Shown piece by piece: positions 46,625-56,435 of a stretch of DNA of 64,000 nucleotides. A program made the translations under genes and the position numbers. This DNA is from Chloranthus sessilifolius. Taxonomy: Eukaryota > Streptophyta > Magnoliopsida > Chloranthales > Chloranthaceae. Position 1 is the first letter of the stretch. Each line of letters begins with the position of its first letter. The stretch spans positions 3,850,001 through 3,914,000 of the forward strand of contig CM037591.1 in NCBI GenBank assembly GCA_021018995.1, in the 5' to 3' direction. The notes beneath the pieces are model-generated. The model saw only the letters and a program-made list of their open reading frames with translations, was not told where the DNA came from and searched no databases.

Positions 46625-47533
46625 TTAAGGCTTAGAAAATAAAACTTGGTAATTCGGTAGATCAAAGGCGTTCCAATTACCGTTTAAGAGATTACTGTGA
46701 TTGAAAGCAAAATGATCAACGGTAACCGATTCAAACTCTTGCGGTTGCGGCACAACGACCGGAGGAGCGGGCCATAAAATGTCTCGATTGATCGCTTGGC
46801 TTGGTGATCCTTGCATTCCGCTGTATGCACTTTGATCTGCACTAGTAATTTGTATAATTCTATCTTGTTCCTTCTGATTCAAGTAGAATTGGTCGATAAA
46901 TTGGGCGTCGGAGACCGGATCAAACGGTTGCTGGAACTCACCCATCTGGTGTTCATGTGAGAATTGGGTAGGAAATTGGTAACTCGGGTCCAATGCATTC
47001 GAAAAGTCGAAAGACGGATCGAATTCGCTAGGCAATTCGGCTGCAGTAAGTCCTTGATCCGAATCCGGCCGTTGTTGATTCAAGAATTTTGAGTAGAGGA
47101 GTGCTAGATCGATAGCCGGAGCGTCTGATTTCGACGGAGGCGTGGAATTCTCATCCGATCGGAATGAATTCCCAAGTGGGACTTCAGGGAAAAGGCTAGA
47201 ACGGTCCGAATCGGACGGTGTACAGCCATAACTTGAACTTCCAGAGGCAATTTGATCCGTCGAAACTCGTATCAACTTCCCCCTTCGACTTTTCCGGCAC
47301 CCGCCTCCAACCGGCACGTTGCGCAATGAGCCCCCTTTAGTCCAATACCTTCTGCACCCTTTGCAGAAATAGCGAGGCTGTGTGAGGCTGTAGTTGTTGT
47401 AGTAACAAAATTTGGTGTTGGGAGAATCACAACGAGGGCAATTTGGGGATGAATCAACGGCTCCCTTCCATCTTCTATCGATGATCAACGGTTTAGGAGG
47501 GCATGGAAGCATGTGGTTAGTAGATGAAAACAT
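46625..47533 (-). CDS. Dof-type zinc-finger transcription factor
   Basis: 302-residue intronless protein. Residues 30-84 are a complete Dof domain: CPRC (Cys32, Cys35), 21 residues, then CKGC (Cys57, Cys60), with [16 protein letters not shown] between and [21 protein letters not shown] after. Dof proteins bind AAAG cores in DNA through this single zinc finger and act in the nucleus. The basic stretch just after it (CRKSRRGK) could serve nuclear import. The remainder is serine-, proline- and glutamine-rich, as in activation regions of the family. The ATG sits in a fair context (AAGATG). A G-box lies about 300 bases upstream. Dof members control vascular growth, seed, light and carbon responses; which role applies here cannot be told. 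No fault is visible. Confidence 0.96.
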   Translation of the reverse strand: MFSSTNHMLPCPPKPLIIDRRWKGAVDSSPNCPRCDSPNTKFCYYNNYSLTQPRYFCKGCRRYWTKGGSLRNVPVGGGCRKSRRGKLIRVSTDQIASGSSSYGCTPSDSDRSSLFPEVPLGNSFRSDENSTPPSKSDAPAIDLALLYSKFLNQQRPDSDQGLTAAELPSEFDPSFDFSNALDPSYQFPTQFSHEHQMGEFQQPFDPVSDAQFIDQFYLNQKEQDRIIQITSADQSAYSGMQGSPSQAINRDILWPAPPVVVPQPQEFESVTVDHFAFNHSNLLNGNWNAFDLPNYQVLFSKP

Positions 47534-47828
47534 CTTAACGCCCTATAAAATTTGTGTCCAATCAACACACAAACAAAACCCAGTATCTAATAGTTAGTGA
47601 AACTTGCGTTTTTGATAAAATTACAGAAGAAAAAACCCTAGAAAAGTTGATACTTGAAAGTTGTAAGGAAGAAGAAGGTTAAGAGGTTTTAGAATAAAAG
47701 CAAGTTTATGTATTTTGGGGTGGTTGATACGATTAGCCGTGGGCGGCAGTTTAAGAACCGTTAGAATGGACGGGAAATTATTAAATGTTTCGCATCCGTA
47801 GGCGAGTGGGTAGTGTCGGCTAGTGTGG

Positions 47829-47834
47829 CACGTG
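47829..47834. promoter_or_regulatory. G-box upstream of the Dof gene
   Basis: CACGTG within GGCACGTGGC, about 295 bases before the ATG at 47533. G-boxes with GCC flanks bind bZIP and bHLH factors (light and abscisic-acid responses). A role here is inferred from position only. Confidence 0.5.
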
Positions 47835-47950
47835 GCAAGAAGGGATTGGATGGGCTGGGGACAGATTGCGGCCGTTGATGGAGAGAAGGTTGAAGAGGGT
47901 GGCATGGCCTCGATCGGGAAGCCTCGATTTGTTCTTCTTTTCAGGAGCAA

Positions 47951-48610
47951 AATGCTTTAAAAAAATAAATGAAATCATGATTTGAAATGACTAAATTGCC
48001 CATACAACGATATTCGTGTAATGCTGTGGAGAAGCGGCTAGGTGATTAGTGGTGCAACTAAGCTTGGTGATAGCACTGTGGTTCATTACCGTCCAATTTT
48101 ATTTGGGTAGTGGGCTGCAAATGGGGCCGGGCGGGTTGGAGTCTGGCCAGGCCAGGTTTAAAGCAATTATGGTCCCCCGCAATTGATACTAGAAAAAAAA
48201 AGGCCATTGCCCAGTGCTAGTCACTCGGACAACTAATATTTTCCACTTATTGAACAAGGTCTATGGTCAGTCTGTGACCCCTAGATGCCGAAGGCGTCAT
48301 TGAGATGATCTCGTAGTTCCTACAGGGTGGAGACGTTGGGGTCAGTCCATAAATTTTCCTTCCTTTTGTCACATTTCACTCAATAAAAGCCCGCTCTAGC
48401 AAGTCATCCACAACTTAATTCCTTATCGAAGAGGCCTACTACAAGGGCTAGCCTCGTAAGCCACAACTCTTACGCAACGTCTCTTAACCCGTTTCGAGTA
48501 AACCACATCAAACAATCGCCTCGTCCATAAAGCACCACTTAACGCGTAAGATTGAGCACTTACGTGAATTTAAATGGGCTCATGTTTGCTAAAGCCCTTA
48601 CCTGAGATAG
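47951..48610. other. Non-coding, with a GGGCCGGGC-word trace
   Basis: GGGGCCGGGCGGGTTGG and GGCCAGGCCAGG near 48123-48160 look like a worn member of the GGCCCGGGCC-word elements. No gene seen. Confidence 0.35.
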
Positions 48611-48619
48611 GCCTAGATC

Positions 48620-48913
48620 ATGGATCAAAATATCGTCTAATACCGATAGGTATCATCCAATACATATCGGTTTTGGATTTGGACGATACGGTAAATTGGA
48701 TATTTCTCGGGGCCCCTTAAAAACAATTAAATTATCGTTCAATTTATCGTTGGTATCATCTGTATCGTCCATATCGTTCGATAATTTCAAATTATCGTCC
48801 AGTGAGGCCCCCAACTTCAAGTGACAAAGGAAAAATATTGGTATATATCGTCCTGCACGCATCGGTTTTGGAGCTAGACGATACGTATCGATTTTCCGAA
48901 TTTTTGACCCATG
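48620..48913. mobile_element. CGATACGTATCG-word element R3, 9-bp duplication
   Basis: 294 bases from ATGGATCAAAATATCG to TTTTTGACCCATG. Flanks are GCCTAGATC (48611-48619) and GCCTAAATC (48914-48922), matching at 8 of 9. Interior words include GATACATATCGG, ATTATCGTCC and GATACGTATCG. Confidence 0.8.
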
Positions 48914-48922
48914 GCCTAAATC

Positions 48923-49662
48923 CCACAAATCCATGTGCAACATAAGTATATCATTGGTCCAATCAATGCACGCGTCCATCGGTGAAGACTGTTCAAGATG
49001 GACTACTTATTGAATTGATGGACATGATCGATCGATACCATTCGATAGATTGATCGCAGATTGAATCAATGGGCATCTGCCTCAATTGGACAATATAAAG
49101 AGTGTGCATTAGGCATTGTGGTGCTGACGAGCAACCACCATAGAAAACTTCTGTAGTTAAATAGTAAAAAATAGCTCTAATTAAATTGGAAAGTTTATGC
49201 AATTTTGGCTAATTAAGTGAATAAGAAGGGGCATTTTAGTAAAATGCAAGAGGCAATTTAGTAAAATGTAGGTCAAAACTGAAAATACATAGAGATTTAG
49301 TTATGCAGCGAATACAATGAACTTGGGGATTCGAAGTTCTTTAAATAATACTTAGTTACGATAAATGACGTCATCTGCACATGTCCATACACGTGTACAT
49401 GTGGTACGTGGCATTGGGAGAGGGATATGGACGATATGGTCCACCCCTCACGTGCGCCCTCAGCCAGTGGATGTTGTAGTGACAAGTGTCTCTTTAACAG
49501 TCAACGGCCCTGTTATAATTATTTATAAATGTTGTTTTATATATATATATATATATATCCTCCCGGAGAATGCGGATATCTCTGCACCTATTAATAAGGG
49601 CATGATATGCATACCCTTTTTGTGAAGTATTGGGTGGCATGAGATTCATTTTATTAATGAGG
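48923..49662. other. Non-coding; TA microsatellite near 49540
   Basis: GATCGATCGATACCATTCGATAGATTGATCG near 49024-49060 is another small cluster of palindromic words. A (TA) run lies at about 49539-49557. No gene. Confidence 0.35.
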
Positions 49663-50533
49663 ATTAAAATTTTAAAATATTTTAAAAATTATATTTCCTT
49701 TCGGTGATTATTCTTGAGTTTTTAAGAAATATTTTTTCTTTTTTTTTTTTCTTTTTTCTTAAGAAAGTGTCAGACTTACTTTTTCAAATATATTTTATTA
49801 AAAAAAATATGGGCATCCGATAACGAAACGCTAATACTTTGGTAGCGAAGCGCCGATATTTCGAGAGAAAAGTGCTGGCACTTTTGGGACTCCGACGCCT
49901 TGATATCGAGGTGTCGGCGCTTCGCTATTAAGGTATAAAAAAATAAATAAATTTTATCAAGATAGCGAAACACCAGCACCTCGATATTGAGACACCGACA
50001 CCTTGATTTTATTTTTATTTTTTATTTTATTACACCTTGGTAGCGAAGCATCGGCACCTCGATATAGAAGCATTGGCGCCCTGACGATGCCAGTGCTTCT
50101 CTCTCTGGGGTGTTGGCGCTTCGCTACTGAAGTGCTAATACTTCGCTACCAGACGCTCACAGTTTTTGAGTGGAATATATTTAAAAAAATAACTCTGACA
50201 CTTTATTGGAAAAAGAAAGAAGAAAAAAAAGAAATAGACTTCTAAAAAAGTCAAGAATGACGGTTGAAAGGGACGAGCGCTGACACTTTGAAATCGAGAC
50301 ATTGGTCTCCGATGGAGTCAGCGCTTCTTTCCGCGAGGCGTCAGTGCTTCTCTACTGGGGTGTCGGAGTTTTCCTACAGGACGCTCACATTTTTTGAATG
50401 AAATATGCTTTAAAAAGTAAGTCTGATACTTTCTTAAAAAAAAAAAGAAGATAAAAAAGAAAGAGACTCTTAAAAAAGTCAAGAATGACGACCAAAAGAT
50501 AATAAAACTTTTAAAATATTTTAAAAGTTTAAC
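49663..50533. mobile_element. Foldback element with TAGCGAAGCG words
   Basis: Arms of about 130 bases are inverted copies (TTTTAAAATATTTTAAAA; AAGAAAGTGTCAGACTTAC facing GTAAGTCTGATACTTTCTT). An extra partial arm lies near 50170-50265. Between them are variants of GGTAGCGAAGCG, CGCTTCGCTA, CGATATCGAGGTGTCGGCG and CACCTCGATAT. Target duplication not clear; superfamily unknown. Confidence 0.65.
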
Positions 50534-50670
50534 ACTAGTTAGTAAAGTGGGCCCCATGTCACCCATCATTTTATAAAAAGGTGCTACATGTCACGCTCAT
50601 ATCAATAGGCATATAAATATATTTACGCCTAAGCACATTCTCCCCATATATCAATAGGTACAGAAATATT

Positions 50671-50673
50671 TCT

Positions 50674-50743
<70 letters not shown>

Positions 50744-50993
50744 TTTAACCGGTATTTTTTTGTGGTAGAATTAGGAACAGCAAGGCCAATGATCTGGTAA
50801 ATTAAAAGGTGGTGCAATGACTTATTCTACGTTGTGGTGTATTGTATAATGGATTTGAGTTTTAGAATTAATTGCTTTTTTTTTATAGGGCATTGGTGAG
50901 GTCCAATTGGTTCAACATTAAATGTGGTTCAATCAATTTTGAGACCATTGGATGTATGGGAATCTTGATTATGATATCAAGTATTTACCGGTA

Positions 50994-51045
<52 letters not shown>
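50671..51045. repeat. TC/TA microsatellites
   Basis: (TC)n at 50671-50696 runs straight into (TA)n at 50697-50738, and a second (TA)n lies at about 50999-51045. Between them is non-coding sequence. TATCGGCATCGGCC-like words follow near 51088. Confidence 0.9.
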
Positions 51046-51047
<2 letters not shown>

Positions 51048-51666
51048 CCAATTGATACCTACCAACCGATACCTGTATTAAGGTGGGGTATCGGCATCGG
51101 CCAATACTGCACAGCATCGTTCGACTGGCTGGATGTGGCTCGAGTATCAACCAATACCTACCATTTTTGGGAAAAAAATAACAATAATTTAAAAATATTT
51201 TCTTTAAAAAAAAAAAAAAAACATCTAATAATATAAGTTGTAAGTCTAAACTATAATTTTAACATTATAAGTCTATAACATTTATCACATTGTGTTTTGA
51301 TAAAAAAAGTTATCGGCGTATCGGGGCTCCATAGATTGAGTCCCAATTTGCTGCCTGAATCTTGATAGCATCAACGATTTTAGATTTCGTTGAACCATAT
51401 TTAGAGTTCAACCAGTTGGACCTGATGCAAAGCCCATATTTATAATATTGAATGCTATAAAACGTATACTGGGCTGTCAACGGGTTGGCTTGACCCGACC
51501 CACCCAAAGAGTTCGGTTAAAGAGATATATTCGTCCTATAGATCAAACGAGCCAATGATGTCAAAAGTTTGGAAAACCCAATTTTGGGTCCTCCAAAAAG
51601 GACCTCATCAATGATCTTTTTGTTGCCATTAATTTGTTGGGCTTAATCCTCTAAGCTCCTCCAACC

Positions 51667-51978
51667 ATAGTGACAAATTTCGCTTTCGGTAATTTTTCGG
51701 TGGGGGTCCTTTCGGTACATTTCGAATCAATTTCGATACCTTTCGAAAAAAATTCGAGAACGTTTCGGAGATTAAAAAAATATATATAATATATTTAATT
51801 TTTTTTTTTTAATTACTACAATATATACTAAATTACGAACATGTTAAAAAAAATTAAACATTAAAAAAAAAAAAAAAAAAACTGAAATTTCCAAAAATTT
51901 CGTTGAAACATAGCAAAATTTTCGTTTGACCCCTTTTCGGCGAATTTCGCCAAAATTTCGGTGAAATTTGTCACTATG
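51667..51978. mobile_element. TTTCGG-word element F3
   Basis: 312 bases from ATAGTGACAAATTTCG to GTGAAATTTGTCACTATG. The interior has repeated TTTCGGT, CATTTCGAATC, CCTTTCG and GCGAATTTCGCC words around an AT core. Flanking CCTCCAACC and CATCCAACT agree at 7 of 9. Confidence 0.75.
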
Positions 51979-51987
51979 CATCCAACT

Positions 51988-52424
51988 CTCATATATGATC
52001 TAAATATTGGTTTTGTCGGCCATATCTTTTAAAAAAAAAACCTATCAAAAATCTAAATTTTCTATATATTTTAAGAGTTAGTCTACAATGAGTGTCCACC
52101 CATCATAGGTGAACACAACAGTCCACACATTTGTGTGATTGCATAATATAAGAGGATTTCTAATGCATGAAAGTTCATGCACATCATACACTCACATAGA
52201 TGTGTGGAATGTGGATTGCTTTAATGCAGATGATGGGTGGACACCCATTATAAACTACCTCTATAGTTTTAACTCTCACTTTTTTGGGAAATAGATAATT
52301 TACTTTTTAACTAGGTATTTTGTAAAATAGCATAATATACACATTTTTCTACTTTATGAATATAGAGTAAATTTTGTAAATTTATAATAGATTACAAATA
52401 AATGGGCAATGCCTAACTAGGGTT
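51988..52424. other. Non-coding; small inverted CACCCATCAT pair
   Basis: ACAATGAGTGTCCACCCATC near 52085 mirrors GATGGGTGGACACCCATTAT near 52230, with CACACATTTGTGTGA and CACATAGATGTGTGG inside. This is probably a 170-base MITE. No gene. Confidence 0.45.
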
Positions 52425-53550
52425 GGGCTGTTAAACTTTGTTGTGAGTTGGGTTTGGCTTGGAATCATGGGTCTTACACAAGCTTGGGTCAGGATTGGGC
52501 CAAGTCCAAATCCTTCAGGGCAAGTTTGGGCTTATCCTAGCCTGGCCCAAGCTTGGCCATTGGCACCGCTAACTGTGCCACATGTATAGACCCAGTCACA
52601 GACCTTAGTGATCGAGTCAATCGCTTCTACATATCACATATGATCATGTATAATCTTCTTTTTTAATGAACGGGCCAGGTCCCAAGAACCTCAAGCATAC
52701 TTATCGGAAAAAGATGAATAACCCATCAAATCACCATTTGAATACAGTGAATCGAATTCGGCATAAGTATAACAAGCAAATTGACAAATTAATCCCTGCC
52801 AATTGGATTCCTTTTACGTTTTAAAAGCATAAAGATGTTATGTGAACTTAAGATTTTTATATAATTAATAAATAATTTTAAAACTCATCCTTCATAGTGA
52901 ATTGGATTTATTTAAAATAGTGAATTGTGAATCCAAATTTTAAAAAAATGAATTAGCAAATTAAATAACTATGCTCCATACAGGCTATTTTTATTTAATA
53001 TAGATATTGCATACAATCATATGAAATAATGTTGTCAAAAACTACCAAAGATTATATATACTAATAGAATGCACATGTGATGCACGTGAGCATTTTATGT
53101 AGGTTAGGAAGAGAGCTGCCATGTGTCATTCTATTGGAGAAGACATTTAACTGTTTGTGAGAGAAATTTTGGTCTTTTAGTAAAGAGTAAAGACACTTGC
53201 TTAGAATAGAGACACTTGTTTAAACCAAAGAAGGCATGTTGTAGTAAATAGTAAGGTACACATGGGGCTATGACTACCTAGATGAGATGCTATGAAGAAT
53301 AGTTGTTTAAAGCATATTTAAGGCCTTAAAGGAAACTTCTAGACCATTTTGCCCATTCAAAACTTTGAGGTTGAGGAGCGAGAGTTGGGCCGGGTGTTGG
53401 AACATACTACCCAAGCCCGGCCTGGATTGATTCTGGTTATGACATGTTTAGCCCGGCCTAAGTATTGGGCCAGATTAGCTTCATAAAAAATATATATATT
53501 TTTTTTTTTAGGTCGGGTGCGGGTCAAAATATAGCCCAATTACATTCCTA
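52425..53550. repeat. Two GGGCTTGG/GGCCCGGGCC-word repeats
   Basis: 52425-52562 holds GGGTTGGGCTG, CAAGCTTGGGTC, GGGCCAAG and CCTGGCCCAAGCTTGG. 53385-53550 holds GGGCCGGGTG, CAAGCCCGGCC, AGCCCGGCC and GGTCGGGTGCGGG. Sequence between them is AT-rich with no gene. Confidence 0.5.
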
Positions 53551-54066
53551 TTAACATGAATACTTTTTACATTTTTCTTCACCATAATGTCTAAGGGTGT
53601 GTTTTCATTCATAATATAACTATATGAAGTAAAGAAGAAATATATATTTTTATGAAATGGTCTTTACTTCATATAACCATATATTTTCCTAATACCAGAT
53701 GATGAATGATGTATACATCCTTAGAAGAAAAAATATATTTCTTCATTGTGCAATCAACCCTTGACCAATTAGCACGTGATCTTCAGTTACACCATTCCTC
53801 TAAGAGTTTACTCAACTCCATTGAGTTTTGGCAAAAAAAAATATATATATATTTCAATGGTGGATAAATATATTTTAAAAATATTTTTTAATGGACCTGA
53901 TCAAACTTGGCCTTATTTTATTAATCGTTAAAATTATGGGACATTTAAAAAAATTAAAAATTAAAGGGAAGAAATACCCATTAGAGTTTGTGAAAAAAAT
54001 TGACTTATTTTATGAATGAAATAATGTATCAAAGCACAATCTAGGTGTACGGGTGATTCACCCTCA

Positions 54067-54127
<61 letters not shown>

Positions 54128-54312
54128 TAAACTTCTTCATACTCATCTACTCCAACTCCATGGACAAGTTATGTCATTAAATTCATTTAAAAGGTTATTT
54201 CGGCTTTCTTACAAAGAGATTATTCTCTGTGTAGTTTCTATTATTATCGGTGCCAATCCTTTACTACTATCTTTCTTGATCCATGTCATTTTCACCTATC
54301 TTTTATGTCAGG
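53551..54312. other. Non-coding; TC/TA microsatellite
   Basis: (TC)n at about 54067-54093 continues into (TA)n to 54125. GTATATGAAGT/ACTTCATATA-like words pair near 53615 and 53672. No gene. Confidence 0.5.
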
Positions 54313-54655
54313 TAGGGATGCAGATTTGGTTAATTGAATCGAAATTGAAATTTTTTATTTTTGATTTGGTTCAATATGAATTAAAATCGAACAAAAACGA
54401 ATCGATTCGATATTTTTTCAAATCCCGAAAGTGAAATCAAACCAAAATTGCGATCAGTTCAGTTTGTTTTCGTTTTTATTTGTATTCATTTCTTTTGGTT
54501 TTTCGGTTTTCTAATCCTATCTAATCAATTTTTTATTTTGGCCACCCAAAATTGAAACCAAACATTGATTTTTTTGGTTTTGAATTCGTTTCTGCCCAAT
54601 TCAGTTTCGCAGATTTTCTTTCGGTTTTGATTTTCAGTTTTAAATTTGCATCCTA
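54313..54655. mobile_element. TTCGGTTT/ATCGATTCGAT-word element F7
   Basis: TAGGGATGCAGATTTGG at the left faces AAATTTGCATCCTAA at the right. Inside are AATCGATTCGATAT, GGTTTTTCGGTTTT and GAAATTGAAATTTT variants. The target duplication is not convincing. Confidence 0.55.
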
Positions 54656-54714
54656 ATTCCATGACATTAAAAGAAAGATAACTTTATGTTATTATAAGTT
54701 TACCCCACAGGTTG

Positions 54715-54895
54715 CTCGAGCGGGAACCAAATCCGCTCGAGCTAGGTGAGCACTTAACAAGTCAATTTTCACGGATAGAAGTCGCTTGAGCGACTTTGGT
54801 TCTCGCTCGAGCGACCGGTGTACAGATCAAAGAAGCAAACTTTCGGGTGTAAGTTACTCGTAAGACTTTGTTTTTCGCTCGAGCGACCCGTGACA
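54715..54895 (+). repeat. CGCTCGAGCG word cluster
   Basis: It contains GCTCGAGCGGGAACC, CCGCTCGAGCTAGG, GTCGCTTGAGCGAC, CTCGCTCGAGCGACC and CGCTCGAGCGACCC in about 180 bases. AAGAGAAAAACTTGGGTG follows near 55017, as often seen before a primer site in plant LTRs, so this may be part of an LTR; its ends were not found. Confidence 0.75.
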
Positions 54896-55358
54896 TCGAG
54901 TTATGTGCAAAGTCTGATTTTTTGGAGCAATTTCTCTTGGGTTAGAAGTAGGACTCGGTACTTCTATATAATGAAAAGCTCATGGAAGAATTAATGCTTT
55001 GAGAGAGAGTTTTTCAAGAGAAAAACTTGGGTGAATACCTTGGGAAAGGCAAGGTATTGAAAAATCACTTGGGGATTGAAGATTCGATTGAAGGAGTTCT
55101 TGTGTTGGGATCGTTACTATATTTTAGCAGATCTTTTCTCTGTTCTTTAAATGACCGCGTCTTTGATTTAATAACGAGTTTATAGTTGAAGAGAGTGCAC
55201 TAGAGGAGTGAATTGAATTCCTAACACTTTATACCAACAAAATTACATGGTTCAACTCTTTTATGTTTATTTTTTCCCTCATAAAAACTTTGCTAAAGAC
55301 TCCTCTATCAAGCTATAGTTCTTCATGTCACCTCTACTACTTTTTTTTACTCTCTGTC

Positions 55359-55575
55359 ATAATTCAAAATTTTGGCCAATAATTCAAATTATCAGTTAAA
55401 ATATTTCGGTTTCAATCCCCACCAAAACAAAACTTTGAACTGAAATTTCGATAAAAAAAGTATGAAGGGAAAATTTTCTGCCAAAATTTAAAATTTTGGT
55501 CAAAATTTTAATTCAATTTTTTTATTTCGGTCATATCCAAAACAAAAAACAAAATTGCTATTTTGATCCTTTGGT
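55359..55575. repeat. CAAAATTTTGG/TTTCGG-word element F4
   Basis: ATTCAAAATTTTGGCC on the left and GCTATTTTGATCC on the right enclose GAAATTTCG, TATTTCGG and CAAAATTT words. It is worn, with no clear duplication. Confidence 0.5.
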
Positions 55576-55931
55576 CTCTATTGTCTTTCAGCGTATGTCT
55601 GATACTTTGGCATAGCCAAGTTCCTTTCCAAGTATTTCATGTAATAGGCTCTTCAAATAAGCCTTCAACATCGGAAACAACCAACCAATGTAAATACTAA
55701 TATAAAAAAAAGCTTTGGTTGCGAACATTTCCTATCAGTAATCCCCGATTGAGTCTTTTTCTTATCCCATTTTTCACTTCCTCATCGTATGGTTTCATAC
55801 GATGGCTGTTTTTCATCAACATCTTGAAACTATATATATATTATTTTTTATTTTATTTATTATGTTTGACATACTAAAATCACCTAGGTTTTTTAATCAT
55901 TACCTATCGGCCCTATCAGCAAGTAGTTAGG

Positions 55932-55933
<2 letters not shown>
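55576..55933. other. Non-coding, nothing recognised
   Basis: AT-rich; no gene, repeat or RNA that I can support. Confidence 0.3.

Positions 55934-56007
<74 letters not shown>
55934..56007. repeat. (TA)n microsatellite
   Basis: About 74 bases of uninterrupted TA, directly joined to the next element. Confidence 0.95.
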
Positions 56008-56010
<3 letters not shown>

Positions 56011-56340
56011 AGCCGGTTAGGTCTTCTAATGGAGGGCGGTGACCATTCTCCAAGATCCACGTGGAGCACAGGTGAACAATTTAGATCAATATTCAAAAAA
56101 AAAATTGGAAAAAAAAATTTTAAACCCACAAGTCAAAGTTAAACGATTTTCATTGGTCCACATTTCATGGTTCAAAAAATATACGATGGAGATGAGTATT
56201 TAATTTTATTTTTTTTCAAAGATGATCTAACACCCAAGGCCCACGTGGCATCGAAACAATATTTTGGATGCCATATAGAGTTCCATGTGGAAGGGTGGAG
56301 GACGGTGACCGTCCTCCCATAGAGGACGGATCCCTTTTCC
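56008..56340. mobile_element. TA-flanked MITE in a (TA)n tract
   Basis: GGGAGCCGGTTAGGTCTTC then GGAGGGCGGTGACC on the left faces, inverted, GGAAAAGGGATCCGTCCTC then GGGAGGACGGTCACC. It is followed by ATATATATA, so the element sits inside a TA tract on both sides. Superfamily uncertain. Confidence 0.65.
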
Positions 56341-56435
56341 ATATATATAAGCCAATAGCAATATGGTCCCTCTGCTTGGCAGATATATATTAAAATTATT
56401 TTTTAAAAAAGTTCATTTAGTTGGAAAAAAAATAA

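Noticed and set aside
47272-47457. 61-residue minus-strand frame over the Dof domain
   Set aside because: It is an alternative frame of the Dof gene with no domain of its own.
47621-47950. 109-residue frame upstream of the Dof gene
   Set aside because: It lies in the Dof promoter/leader, has no domain and a composition unlike a protein; more likely chance.
55893-56129. 78-residue frame with a long IYIYIY stretch
   Set aside because: It is a translation of the (TA)n microsatellite.
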